Assembly: GCF_050003625.1 (NCBI RefSeq)
Contig: NC_134397.1
Span: forward strand, 195,817,063 to 195,881,062
Length of the DNA: 64,000 bases
Direction of reading: 5' to 3'
Source: Haematobia irritans
Lineage: Eukaryota > Arthropoda > Insecta > Diptera > Muscidae
A program made the translations under genes and the position numbers. The notes under the pieces were generated by a model. It had not been told where the DNA came from. It saw only the letters and a list, made by a program, of their open reading frames with translations, and made no database searches. Shown here piece after piece: positions 11,974 through 22,854 of this stretch; position 1 is the stretch's first letter; every line of letters starts with the position of its first letter.

Positions 11974-12350
11974 CACTGAAAAAAATATTGTCGTGAGGTT
12001 AAAGAGTTCATGTCTTTAAAATACGAATGCAAATTTTGCTTAGCATAGAAGACGCATTTCTCTAATATAAAGTTTTTTTTGTCCTTGTCCAAAAGTCGAT
12101 AAACTTTTCAATGAAATCGTATTGTCCTTATAATTAAGTGATTTGACTTAAAAATGGGTATCATAACATGAAAGAATATATGTTTGGGCTAAGGTCAACT
12201 TGACTTAAATAATTCAGAAAAATTCTATAAATTTAATGAAATTGTCTTTAAATTTGTTGTCTTTTTGCATCTTGACTACAAAGCAAAAAATCGTTCAAAT
12301 ATAGGGCAAGTTTTTCAACACTTTACTTTTAAAGATATTTTTTAATTGAA

Positions 12351-14175
12351 AACAAGTAAGGAAAGTCTAAAGTCGGGCGGGGCCGACTATAGTATACCCT
12401 TCACCACTTTGTAAGTCCACATTTTCGATGCCATATCAAAACCGTCCAATGTGTTGGATGCTATATGAATCCATACACATATATTCTGTATATCTGAGCA
12501 GATCTGTATAGAGTTCTGCAATACTTATAGATTTTACATTTAAGTCGGCTAATGCGCTGAGGTGGAACACAATGTTAGTAAAAAATAAAAATATAGGAAA
12601 CATTAAATATGAACCAATTTTGAGGCAACTTCGCAAAAGTGTATTTATGATTTATCGGTCGATAGATGTGTAATAGAGTAATAGGAAAATTTGAGTCATT
12701 TGATAAGTTTTCGACTTGGCAGTGGCGATTTGATAAGGAAAATGTGGGTATTTCGGCCAGTTTTGCCTAAATAGGAAAAACATATATATGGAATCTATAT
12801 CGAAATCTGAACCGATTGCAATCAAATTTCACATGCATAGTTACTATGTTGAATCTACTCCCTGTGCAAAATTTCACGTAAATCGGATAACAAATTTGAC
12901 CTCTGTGGTCATATGACGGAAAATCGGGCGAAAGATATATATGGGAGCTATATCAAAATCTGAACCGATTTCAACCAAAATAATCACGCATATGCAGAAC
13001 CTTAATTGTACTGCCTGAGCAAAGTTTCAAGTTCAATTATACTTCCTCTGCAAAATTTCACGTAAATCAGAGTAGCACTTTTGCCTCTGTGGGCATATTA
13101 GTCCAAATCGGGCGAATGATATATATGGGAGCTATATCTAAATCTGAACCGACTTCAACTAAATTTCGCACAATTAACGATACTATAAAACGTACTCCTT
13201 GTGCAATATTTCAAGCAACTCAGGGCAAAACTCTGGCTTTTGAGGCCATATAAATCCAAATCGGACGAAAGATATATATGGGAGCTATATCTTAATCGGA
13301 ACCGATTTTAACCAAATTAAGCACAATTAACGATACTATTAAACGTACTTGTTGTGCAAAATTTGAAGCAAATCAGGGCAAAACTCTGGCTTTTGGGGTC
13401 ATATAAGTCCAAATCGGCCGAAAGATATATATGGGAGCTATATCTAAATCTGAACCGATTTAAACTAAATTTGGCACAATTAACGATACTATTAAACATA
13501 CTCCTTGTACAAAATTTTAATCAAATCAGGGCAAAACTCTGGCTTTTGAAGACATATATGTCAAAATCGGACGAAAGATATATAGGGGAGCTAAATCTAA
13601 ATCTGAACCGATTTCAACTAAATTTGGCACAATTAACGATACCATTAAACGTACTCGTTATGCAAAATTTGAAACAAATCAGGGCAAAACTTTCGCTTTT
13701 GGGGCCATATAAGTCCAAATCGGACGAAAATATATATGGAAGCTATATATAAATCTGAACCGATTTAGCTGATATTTGACAGTTTTTACGGAACTGACAA
13801 AATATTCAGATGTACAAAATTTGAAGAACGTCGGTTCATAAATACGTGAATTATGATCAAATCGGTGATAACTATATATGGCAGCTATATCTAAATCTGA
13901 ACCGATTTTTTCCAAAATCAATAGCGATTGTCTTCTACCCGAAGAAAGACGTTATGTCAAATTTGAGGACGATCGGACTTAAACTGCGACCTGTACTTTG
14001 TGCACAAAATTACATATACAGACAGACGGACGGACGGACATCGCTAAATCGACTCAGAATTTAATTCTAAGCCGATCGGTATACAAAAATATGGGTCTAT
14101 GACAATTATTTCTTGGCGTTACATACAAATGCACAAACTTATTATACCCTGTACCACAGTAGTGGTGAAGGGTAT
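12351..14175 (+). mobile_element. Family A Helitron-like element inside the MITE
   Basis: Starts AACAAGTAAGGAAAG with AGTCGGGCGGGGCCGAC and TATACCCTTCACCAC. Ends GACGGACGGACATCGC, ACCACAGTAGTGGTGAAGGGTAT. The core repeats GGGAGCTATAT at 13127, 13280, 13433 and 13586 (153 bp apart). The MITE sequence resumes on both sides (TTTTTTAATTG and AATAGCATAATTTC). Confidence 0.8.
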
Positions 14176-14767
14176 CAATAGCATAATTTCTACTGGAAGT
14201 CGAGTCTTAATTTGGAAAATAAAGTTGTCGTTAACTCGTTTTTAAAGGACTTTGATAACATATGAAGAAAACAAGTATATACAGCACTAAGTTCGGCCGG
14301 GCCGAATCTTAAATACCCACCACCATGAACCAAATATTAGGGTTTTCTTTGAAATTTCAGGAGGGCTTGAGGACTTGGGGACACTTCCCGAAGATAAATT
14401 TAAAGATTTCACCTATGAGGATTATATCAGATTCTGGATTTATAAGAACCATTTTTGTTTGAGTTTTAGAGGAATCATTAACATCTCTGGTAAGTGTGCA
14501 AGAAAATTATAAAATAACGTCTTGATTTGAAATCTTAAATGTGTAGAAGTAAAATCTGGAAATTTTACATTGAGTTTCAATCAATTTTCATGATCAGTGC
14601 GCCTTCTACACCCTCAAGAAGTGAAGTCGGTCTATATGGAGGCATTACCAAATGGACCGATAAAAACTTAATCCGATACACGTTTTTGTGAGCCTAAAAT
14701 ACAAGAATATTTACAATTTCAGGCAAATCAGATAAAAACTACGGTTTCTAGAAACCCAAGGAGTTAA

Positions 14768-15390
14768 TTCGGGAGATCGTTCTTATGGGGGCTATACTAA
14801 AATATGGACCGATACTCACCGTTTTCGGCTCACCCCTTTATGACCCGAAATTACCTCTAGATTTCCAATTTCAGGCAAATAGGATAAAAACTTCGGATTC
14901 TAGAAGCCCAAGAAGTAAAATCGGGAAATCGGTCTATATGGGGCTACACCAAAATATGGACCGATACTCACCATTTTCGGCACACCTCTTTATGGTCCTA
15001 AAATATCTCTAGATTTCCAATTTCAGACAAATTGGATAAAAACTACGGTTTCTATAAGCCCAAGACCCCAAATCGGGAGGTCGTTTTATATGGGGACCAT
15101 ACCAAAAAAAGGACCGATACTCACAATTTTTGGCACACGTATTTGTGGTCCTCTAGATTTCCAATTTCAGGTAAATTGAATAAAAACTGCGGTTTCTATA
15201 AGCCCAAGAAGTAAAATCGGGAGATCGGTCTATATGGGGGCTATACCAAAACATGGACCGATACTCACCATTTTTGGCACACCTCTTTATGGTCATAAAA
15301 TGCCTCTAGATTTCAAATTTCAGGCAAATTGGATGAAAAGTACGATTTCTATAAGCCCAAGATCCCAAATCGGGAGGTCGGTTTATATGT
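14768..15390 (+). repeat. Tandem units, family C core
   Basis: TCGGT(C/T)TATATG recurs at 14929, 15081, 15225 and 15378, with steps of 152, 144 and 153 bp. The small departures are indels, so the underlying unit is again 153 bp as in families A and B. Confidence 0.85.
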
Positions 15391-15583
15391 GGACTATATC
15401 AAAACCTTGACCGATATAGCCCATCTTCGAACTTGACCTGCCTGCAGACAAAAGACGAGTTTGTGCAAAATTTCAGCACGATTGCTTCATTATTGAAGAC
15501 TATAGCGTGATTACAACAGACAAACAGACAGACGGACATCGTTATATCGTCTTAGAATTTCTCCCTGATCAAGAATATATATA

Positions 15584-16517
15584 AAGGGTGATTTGTTAAG
15601 AGCTTGATAACTTTTTTTTAAAAAAAAACGCATAAAATTTGCAAAATCTCATCGGTTCTTTATTTGAAACGTTAGATTGGTCCATGACATTTACTTTTTG
15701 AAGATAATTTCATTTAAATGTTGACCGCGGCTGCGTCTTAGGTGGTCCATTCGGAAAGTCCAATTTTGGGCAACTTTTTCGAGCATTTCGGCCGGAATAG
15801 CCCGAATTTCTTCGGAAATGTTGTCTTCCAAAGCTGGAATAGTTGCTGGCTTATTTCTGTAGACTTTAGACTTGACGTAGCCCCACAAAAAATAGTCTAA
15901 AGGCGTCAAATCGCATGATCTTGGTGGCCAACTTACCGGTCCATTTCTTGAGATGAATTGTTCTCCGAAGTTTTCCCTCAAAATGGCCATAGAATCGCGA
16001 GCTGTGTGGCATGTAGCGCCATCTTGTTGAAACCACATGTCAACCAAGTTCAGTTCTTCCATTTTTGGCAACAAAAAGTTTGTTAGCATCAAACGATAGC
16101 GATCGCCATTCACCGTAACGTTGCGTCCAACAGCATCTTTGAAAAAATACGGTCCAATGATTCCACCAGCGTACAAACCACACCAAACAGTGCATTTTTC
16201 GGGATGCATGGGCAGTTCTTGAACGGCTTCTGGTTGCTCTTCACTCCAAATGCGGCAATTTTGCTTATTTACGTAGCCATTCAACCAGAAATGAGTCTCA
16301 TCGCTGAACAAAATTTGTCGATAAAAAAGCGGATTTTCTGCCAACTTTTCTAGGGCCCATTCACTGAAAATTCGACGTTGTGGCTCGTTAGTAAGTCTAT
16401 TCATGATGAAATGTCAAAGCATACTGAGCATCTTTCTCTTTGACACCATGTCTGAAATCTCACGTGATCTGTCAAATACTAATGCATGAAAATCCTAACC
16501 TCAAAAGAATCACCCTT
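15584..16517 (-). mobile_element. DD41D (rosa-like) mariner-superfamily transposon, internally deleted
   Basis: Ends AAGGGTGATT and AATCACCCTT form inverted repeats, flanked by TA at 15582-15583 and 16518-16519. The element is 934 bp, short for its class. It carries one open transposase frame missing the DNA-binding part. It lies inside a family C element and is therefore younger than it. Confidence 0.85.
15691..16404 (-). CDS. DD41D mariner-like transposase lacking the N-terminal HTH
   Basis: A 237-residue open frame. Transposases of this class cut and paste the element at TA sites in the nucleus. First catalytic Asp in FSDETHF; second in WFQQDGATCHTA; third in SCDLTPLDYFLWGY. Forty-one residues separate the second and third, the DD41D spacing of the rosa-type clade. 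The first seven residues (MNRLTNE) look like the true family start, fused directly to PQRRIF, which normally lies about 100 residues further in. The helix-turn-helix region has thus been removed by an in-frame deletion. No stops interrupt the rest. An in-frame TGA lies four codons upstream of the chosen ATG. A catalytic-only protein should not bind its ends, so autonomous activity is unlikely. Confidence 0.85.
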   Translation of the reverse strand: MNRLTNEPQRRIFSEWALEKLAENPLFYRQILFSDETHFWLNGYVNKQNCRIWSEEQPEAVQELPMHPEKCTVWCGLYAGGIIGPYFFKDAVGRNVTVNGDRYRLMLTNFLLPKMEELNLVDMWFQQDGATCHTARDSMAILRENFGEQFISRNGPVSWPPRSCDLTPLDYFLWGYVKSKVYRNKPATIPALEDNISEEIRAIPAEMLEKVAQNWTFRMDHLRRSRGQHLNEIIFKK

Positions 16518-16797
16518 TACTTTATATAGTCGGAAATCGATATTTCGATGTGTTACAAACGGAATGACAAACTTATTATACCCCCGTCACCATTCTATGG
16601 TGGTGGGTATAAAAAACTGAAAAAGGGAACAATTAAAATTTGCTTCCTAAAAGCAAGAACACAAACCCCAAATTTAAAAGAGAATTCTGTCTTAAAAGAG
16701 TCCTTACCTGTATTCTCCGCTTCTATGGCTCAGAATCAATACCAACATTTTTAAAGTAAAGATAAAATCTTTGGAACCGGGCATGTTTTTTTCAGTG

Positions 16798-18528
16798 CAG
16801 AAATGGTAGTTTTTTATTGTATATTGTATTTTTTTTAGAAATGAAAATTTTACAAAATTGTTTATGGAAATAAAATTTAGCCAAATTTTCTATATAGAAA
16901 GACAATTTCGACATTTTTTTATTGACATAAATTTTCAAAAAAATTTTCTATATAGAAATACAATTTTGACAACATTTTCTATAGAAATAAAATTTTTGGA
17001 AAAAAAAATTTTTTTTTGTTTGACAGTTTTTTGGTAAAATTTTCTACGAATTTGGCAACGAGTCTGAAATGAATTTGCAATTGTAGAAAAATATCCTAGT
17101 CTAAGTGAGTAAAATTAAAAAAACGGAGCTTGGCCCCCGAAATAAAATCCTGTGTCCGTTTCTAGTTCAAATATTCCATCTGCACCCTTTCCAATACCGT
17201 GGAATAAAGAGCAGCATAGTCTTCTTTTCTAAATGTTGACGAACCACTGGATTTCGTTTGTAAAAATGTAGAAATTTGGTATTAATTTATTATGTCAAAC
17301 CGATTTCAGAAAAATCACCAAAGGGTATCATACAGTCGTCTTCGCCTGACTCTGGCTTTTCCCATTTATTTTATTAATTCTATTTAATTTGTATGAAATA
17401 AAAATTCAATGTAGACGCTTTTAAAGAATATGTAAATAATGACATTTTAACCAAATATGGTTAACGAATAAAACCAGTTTAATGAAGTGCAATAATCGTA
17501 ATAATGGTTGACACCATAAATTACACAGACATGCAACTGGAGTTTGTTAAAATGAAAATACGGTTTTTATCGGAAGATCTTGTTCGCATTAAATAATAGT
17601 GGAAAACCCACAAAAAATAATAATATACTCTATTGAAAAATCAAATTAAATTCTTTTGAAGAAAAAAATCTATTGAAATTTAACAAGGACGAATAATATA
17701 GGGGAAACTGTATAACCTTTGTTTCTTCCCCAAAAAAAAAAGATAAAACAAAATCTTTCACATATATTTTTTATAATTATATTAATAAAAATTATTGCCA
17801 TATAATTAATAATATTTTTATTATTCTATTTTTATTACAGCTCACATAAAACAAAAAACCTATCGACTGCAACACAACCAAGCAAACTGTTCTCAAGTGA
17901 ATGAAAATATTGTCATAATAAATTAAAAAAAATTGAAGAAAAAAAATCCAATAAAAATCTGATGAACAACTGTAACACCAAAGAGACATTGAAAGCCAAA
18001 GTCAATCAATGTGCAAAAAATATTAAAATACATTTAGTTATCAACAATTTTAATTAACGCATATAATAATAAACCTATAATTAACTTGCAGCAAACAAAA
18101 ATCAACAAAAAAGTGAAACTGATTGAAATTCACTCGTAATTCAAAAAAATCTAAAGGTAATTCTACAGTTTTTTAATATCATAAATTATATCGATGGATA
18201 TTTAATAAAAAGCAATTATTATAACTAACTAAATAATAGGTGATTTTTATACGATAATAATATTAAAAGAATCTGTTCATAAATTTTATAAGAATATCTA
18301 ATAAATTAAATTAAAAAATATTTTATATCGTTTCCGATAAATAATAGAATTCAATTAAAAATCGTAGAAAAATACAAAATTTATTGGTAATGTACGAATA
18401 TCACAGAATTTTTTAACTTACCTCCAAAACCCTGAATTATCATCAAACCTATTATTAAGCCTTTAGAACTGATATAAATTTGGGGCAACGGCGTTTGAAA
18501 TGGTAGACATCCGTCATATGACAACCAC
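16798..18528. other. AT-rich spacer with satellite and A remnants
   Basis: Diverged 29-bp satellite monomers occupy about 16830-17045. At 17320-17375 GGGTATCATACAGTCG...CTTTTCCCATT resembles a decayed family A 5' end in reverse. From 17380 to 18510 the sequence is very AT-rich with no convincing exon. Confidence 0.5.
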
Positions 18529-18790
18529 GGTTGCCACTCGAGCCTAAAATAATCTACCACAAGTTAGAGAAAATTTTACCAAAAAACTACCAAACAAAAA
18601 ATTTTATTTTATCAAGTTTTTGTCGAAATTTTATTTCTTAAGAAATTTTTTTTCAAAATTTTATTTCTATAAAAAATTTTGTCAATATTTCATTTCTTTA
18701 GAAAATATTAAAATTTTATTTCTATAGAAAATTTTGTCAAAATTTTATTTCTATATAAATTTTTTTCAAAATTTTATTTATATAATTTTC

Positions 18791-19254
18791 TTTCATTATA
18801 TTTCATGTTAGCCTGATACCGAAATAGGCAATTAACGTCCAAATGTATTATATCTAATTTTACAATTATTAATCGAGCTTAATGGACAGATTTAGATTAA
18901 GGAACATGATTAATAGAGTCATTGAAAAGAAAACGCCAGATCTAATCTATACACGCCTGGACTGTACATGTTTCGATTCGAGCGAATGAATCTTTCCACA
19001 GCCTTTAGTATAGATCTGGCTGGGAGAGATAACTAAATTTTGGGCTCTTTTTGCTAACTCCTTATGGAGAAAACATTTGGGAATTTTCCTCTTACAAATT
19101 GAATCATTTTTTCTCCCACTGTACATCATCTTTTTCGTATTACTACAAGTCCCTTAATCATATTTTTATTTCGTTTTGTTACACAGTAATGCAACAACAC
19201 GAAATTTATTTTTAGAAAGCTACTTTGTTTGAATTCACCTAAGTGGCGAACAAT
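18791..19254. other. Non-satellite block inside array 2
   Basis: Contains an imperfect inverted repeat, GCCAGATCTAATCTATAC (from 18926) and AGTATAGATCTGGC (from 19006). No protein or other repeat is recognised. It may be an insertion or the unique part of the satellite-bearing element. Confidence 0.4.
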
Positions 19255-20590
19255 TTTTTTTTATCAAAATTTTATTTTTATAGAAAATTTTTCAAAATTT
19301 TATTTCTATAGAAAATTTTGTCAAAATTTTATTTCTATAGAAAATATTGTCAACATTTTATTTTTTAACTCATTTCTATAGAAAATTTGGTCAAAATTTT
19401 ATTTCTATAGAAAATTTTATCAAAATTTTGTCTCTATAGAAAATTTTGTCAAAATTGTATCTCTGTAGAAAATTTTTTCAAAATTTTATTCCATAGAAAA
19501 TTTTGTCAAAATGTTATTTCTATAGAAAATTTTGTCAAAGTTTTATTTCTATAGAAAATTTTGTCAAAATTTTATTTTTTATCTCATTTCTATAGAAAAT
19601 TTTGTCAGAATTTTACTTCTATAGAAAATTTTGCCAAAATTTTATTTCTATAAATTTTTTTTTCAAAATTTTATTTCTTTAGATAGTTTTTTTCTACATT
19701 TTATTTCTGTAGAAAATTTTGTCAAAATTGTATTTCTATATAAAATACTTTTAAAATTTTATTTCTATATAAACTAATTTCAACATTTTATTTCTATCAA
19801 TGTTATTTCTATAGAAAATTTTGTCAAAATATTATTTCTAAAGAAAATTTTGTAAAAATTTTATTTCTATAGAAAATTTTGTCAAAAATTTATATCTATA
19901 GAAAATTTTGTCAAAATTTTATTTCTATAAAAAATTTTGTCAAAATTTTATTTCTGTAGAAAATTTAGTCAAAATTGTATTTCTTTATAAAGTTTTTTTT
20001 TTTTTTTAAATTTTATCTCTATAGAAAATTTTGTCTAAATTTGATTTCTATAAAAAATTTTGTTAAAATTTCATTTCTATCGAATATTTTGTCAAAATTT
20101 TATTTCTATATAAATTTTTTTTTTAAATTTTATCTCTATCGATAATTTTGTCAAAATTTTATTTCTATAAAAAATTTTGTCAAAATTTTATTTCTGTAAA
20201 AAATTTTGTCAAAATTTCATTTCTATAGAAAAGTTTATTTCTATAGACATTTTTTCAAAATTTTATTCCAAAGAAAATTTTGTCAAAATTTTATTTCTAT
20301 AGAAAATTTTGTCAACATTTAATTTTTATCTCATTTCTATAGAAAATTTTGTCAAAATTTTATTTCTATAAAAAATTTTATTTTTTTAGATAGTTTTTTC
20401 TACATTTTATTTCTGTATAAAATTTTGTCAAAATTGTATTTCTATATAAAATGTTTTTAAAATTTTATTTCTATAGAACATTTTGTCAAAATGTTATTTC
20501 TATAGAAAATTTTGTCAAAATGTTATTTCTAAAGAAAATTTTGTCAAAATTTATTTCTATAGAAAATTTTGTCAAAATTTTTTTTCTATA

Positions 20591-21905
20591 AAGGGTGATA
20601 CGGTCAAAGTTTGGTCAAGGGAAAACGCGTGTAAATCGGTGAAATCGTTTATTCAAAAAATCAAATTAAATTTCTTTTTCAAGTTCAAGTAGTTTAAAAT
20701 TCAGGAAAAGTATTCAGTTAGGCTTTCGCTTTTCCAAATCCGAATTGCCGGGCCTCACGCTTGACACCTGCCATCAGATTTTGTACAGCCACCTTGTCCA
20801 CCTTGTCCACCTTCTTCGCCGCAGAAAGCCAGTTTGCCTTGAACTGCTGATCGTCCTTAGCAGTTTTCTTGGTCTTCTTTAGGTTCCGCTTGACAATAGC
20901 CCAGTACTTCTCAATTGGGCGGAGCTCTGGCGTGTTGGGAGGGTTCTTGTCCTTAGGAACCCCCTGCACGTTGTTGGCGGCGTACCACTCCATGGCCTTT
21001 TCCCCGTAATGGCAAGATGCCAAATCCGGCCAAAACTGTACGGAACAACCGTGTTTCTTCAGGAAAGGCAGCAGGCGTTTATTCAAGCACTCTTTCACGT
21101 AAATTTCTTGGTTGACAGTCCCGGAAGCTATGAAAATGCTGCTTTTCAAGCCACAGGTACAGATGGCTTGCCAAACCAGATATTTCTTTGCGAACTTTGA
21201 CAGTTTTATGTGTTTGAAAATATCTGCTACATTTCCCCTTCCTTTTGCCGTATAAAACTCCTGTCCCGGAAGCGGCTTGTAGTCGGCTTTGACGTAGGTT
21301 TCGTCGTCCATTAATACGCAGCCAAACTTCGTCAGCATCGTCGTGTACAGCCTCCGGGATCGCGCTTTGGCCGTCGTATTTTGTTTATCATCGCGATTTG
21401 AAGTCACTACCTTCTTGTAATAGTCGATAGTCCGACTCGTTTTTTGGCTCGATGCACGGTTGTAGACGATACACCCAGCTTATTCGCGGCATCTCAGAGA
21501 GAGAGAGAGGTTAGGGTTTCGCTTGAAACTAGCGGCAACTCTCTTTGTCGTCTCAGCGGCTTCCGGTTTTCGATTTCCCCCCCATCCAGACTTCCTGGCT
21601 GTCGACAAACGTTCCCCAAACACTTTAATTACATTTGTAACGGTTGATTTGGCAACTTTTAGCGATGTTGCCAGCTTTGCGTGCGAGTAGCTCGGATTTT
21701 CGCGATGCGCGAGCAAAATTTTGATACGCTGCTCTTCTTGCTTGGACGGCATTTTGACAACTGAAGAGTGAATTCCAAAATCAAAATAGGAGCAACATTC
21801 TACACACACACACCTTCAAAATGAGGGGTGTTCAGGTTTTTTAAGTGCAAAATTGAAAGAAATACGTCAAGTTTATATTGACCAAATTTTGACCGTATCA
21901 CCCTT
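20591..21905 (-). mobile_element. DD37E (ITmD37E-type) mariner-superfamily transposon
   Basis: Inverted ends AAGGGTGATACGGTCAAA at both sides extend for about 27 bp with one mismatch, flanked by TA. The element is 1315 bp, essentially full length. It is inserted in a satellite monomer at the TA of CTATAG. Its transposase is broken. Confidence 0.85.
20718..21752 (-). pseudogene. DD37E transposase, frameshifted
   Basis: Starts at MPSKQEEQR (ATG at 21752-21750). An N-terminal helix-turn-helix region follows (HAKLATSLKVAKSTVTNVIK). The frame breaks near 21490, where a GA run (AGAGAGAGAGAG) has expanded. It breaks again before TSNRDDKQ in the run of A near 21445. The catalytic part is open from 21407: Asp in LMDDETYVKAD, Asp in FWPDLASCHY, Glu in PELRPIEKYW with 37 residues between, giving DD37E. 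The C-terminus GFGKAKA matches the second copy. There is a duplicated VDK near the end. It cannot yield a full transposase without correction, so it is treated as a pseudogene. Confidence 0.85.
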
Positions 21906-22466
21906 TACACAATTTTGTCAAAGTTTTATATCTAAAGAAAATTTTTTCAAAATTTTATATCTATAGAAAATTTTGGCAAAATTTTATTTCTATAAAAAAT
22001 TTTGTCAAAATTTTATTTTTATAAAAAATTTTGTCAAAATTTTATTTCTGTAGAAAATTTTGTATACATTTTATTTCTATAGAAAATGTTGTCAAAATTG
22101 TATTTCTATTGAAAGTTTTGTCAGAAGTTTATTTCTTTCGAAAATTTTGTGAAAAGTGCATTTCTGTAGAAAATGTTGTCAAAATTTTATTTCTATTGAG
22201 AGTTTATTTTTTAAGAATATTTTGTCAAATTTGCATTTCTATAGAAAATGTTATTTCTATAGAAAATTTTATTTCTATAGAAAATTTTGTCAAAATTTTA
22301 TTTCTATACACAATGTTATCGAAATTTTATTTCTATAGAAAATTTGTTAAGTACCTCTTAGTTGGAGAGGTATAATTTGCCAAATCTACCAAAACATTCA
22401 ACCACTCTACCAGACAGTAAACAATCTACCATTTGTGGTAGAATTCTACCAACTGTGGCACCTAAC

Positions 22467-22690
22467 ACCAAAAAAGTTTTTCAGCGGTGGATTATCTCCT
22501 CTCAGTAATGCTGTTGACATTTATGAGTGCTTCAAAGCAAGCACCGGAATACGGAAAGCCCTTCGGATTCGCCTATGAAAAAGGCGGTCCCTTGTCACTG
22601 AGCTAAACATCGAATCGGGCATCACTCAATGAAGTGATGTAATACCACCAAGGTGATATCACAATGCACTATGGTCTGGAGGCCCCAATT
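22467..22690 (+). mobile_element. tRNA-derived SINE, 3' part
   Basis: Has TTTTTCAGCGGTGGATTATC, CAGTAATGCTGTTGAC, GAGTGCTTCAAAGC, CCCTTCGGATTCGCC, AAAAAGGCGGTCCCTTGTCA and TGAGCTAAACATCGAATC, the body of the SINE whose head is intact at 30311. The tRNA-like head with A and B boxes is missing here. Confidence 0.7.
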
Positions 22691-22854
22691 TTTTGGCCAA
22701 AAATCATAGCGCTTAAGCGGTTATTATGATCACTCAAAAATATTCTAGACATTGATTCAAAAGGACAAAACCTTTAACACTAATCCATTTTTGGAGCCGC
22801 CTGTCCCAATACAGGATATGAGACAGCGTGTCAAAATATACTACTTTCATAGTT

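Larger units (their letters stand above)
14270..16614 (+). mobile_element. Family C Helitron-like element, complete but interrupted
   Basis: 5' ACAAGTATATACAGCAC, hairpin TTCGGCCGGGCCGAA, TACCCACCACCAT. 3' CAGACAGACGGACATCG, then ATTATACCCCCGTCACC and ATGGTGGTGGGTATAAAA. A DD41D transposon sits at 15584-16517 between AAGAATATATA and CTTTATATAGTC. Removing it restores a normal family C 3' region. Confidence 0.8.
11974..16797 (+). mobile_element. CACTG-ended MITE, expanded by nested insertions
   Basis: Left tip CACTGAAAAAAATATTG at 11974, right tip TTTTTTTCAGTG ending at 16797. An uninterrupted copy (27083-27706) is about 624 bp. Here an A element (12351-14175) and a C element (14270-16614) split it into three pieces: 11974-12350, 14176-14269 and 16615-16797. 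Together these reproduce the intact sequence in order. No transposase is present. CACTG tips suggest a CACTA/CMC-like or related DNA transposon; the superfamily is uncertain. Confidence 0.75.
18529..22460 (+). mobile_element. Satellite-bearing element with both caps (array 2)
   Basis: Left cap GGTTGCCACTCGAGCC then AAAATAATCTACCA; right cap AATCTACCATTTG, GGTAGAATTCTACC, AACTGTGGCA. Between them lie 29-bp satellite monomers in GTC orientation (18600-18790, 19255-20590, 21910-22360). A 460-bp non-satellite block lies at 18791-19254 and a DD37E transposon at 20591-21905. This is the only copy with both caps. No protein belongs to it. Confidence 0.6.

Noticed and set aside
21009..21647. Plus-strand frames opposite the DD37E transposase
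   Set aside because: They are antisense shadows of the real transposase; the same holds for 23652-24565 opposite the second copy.
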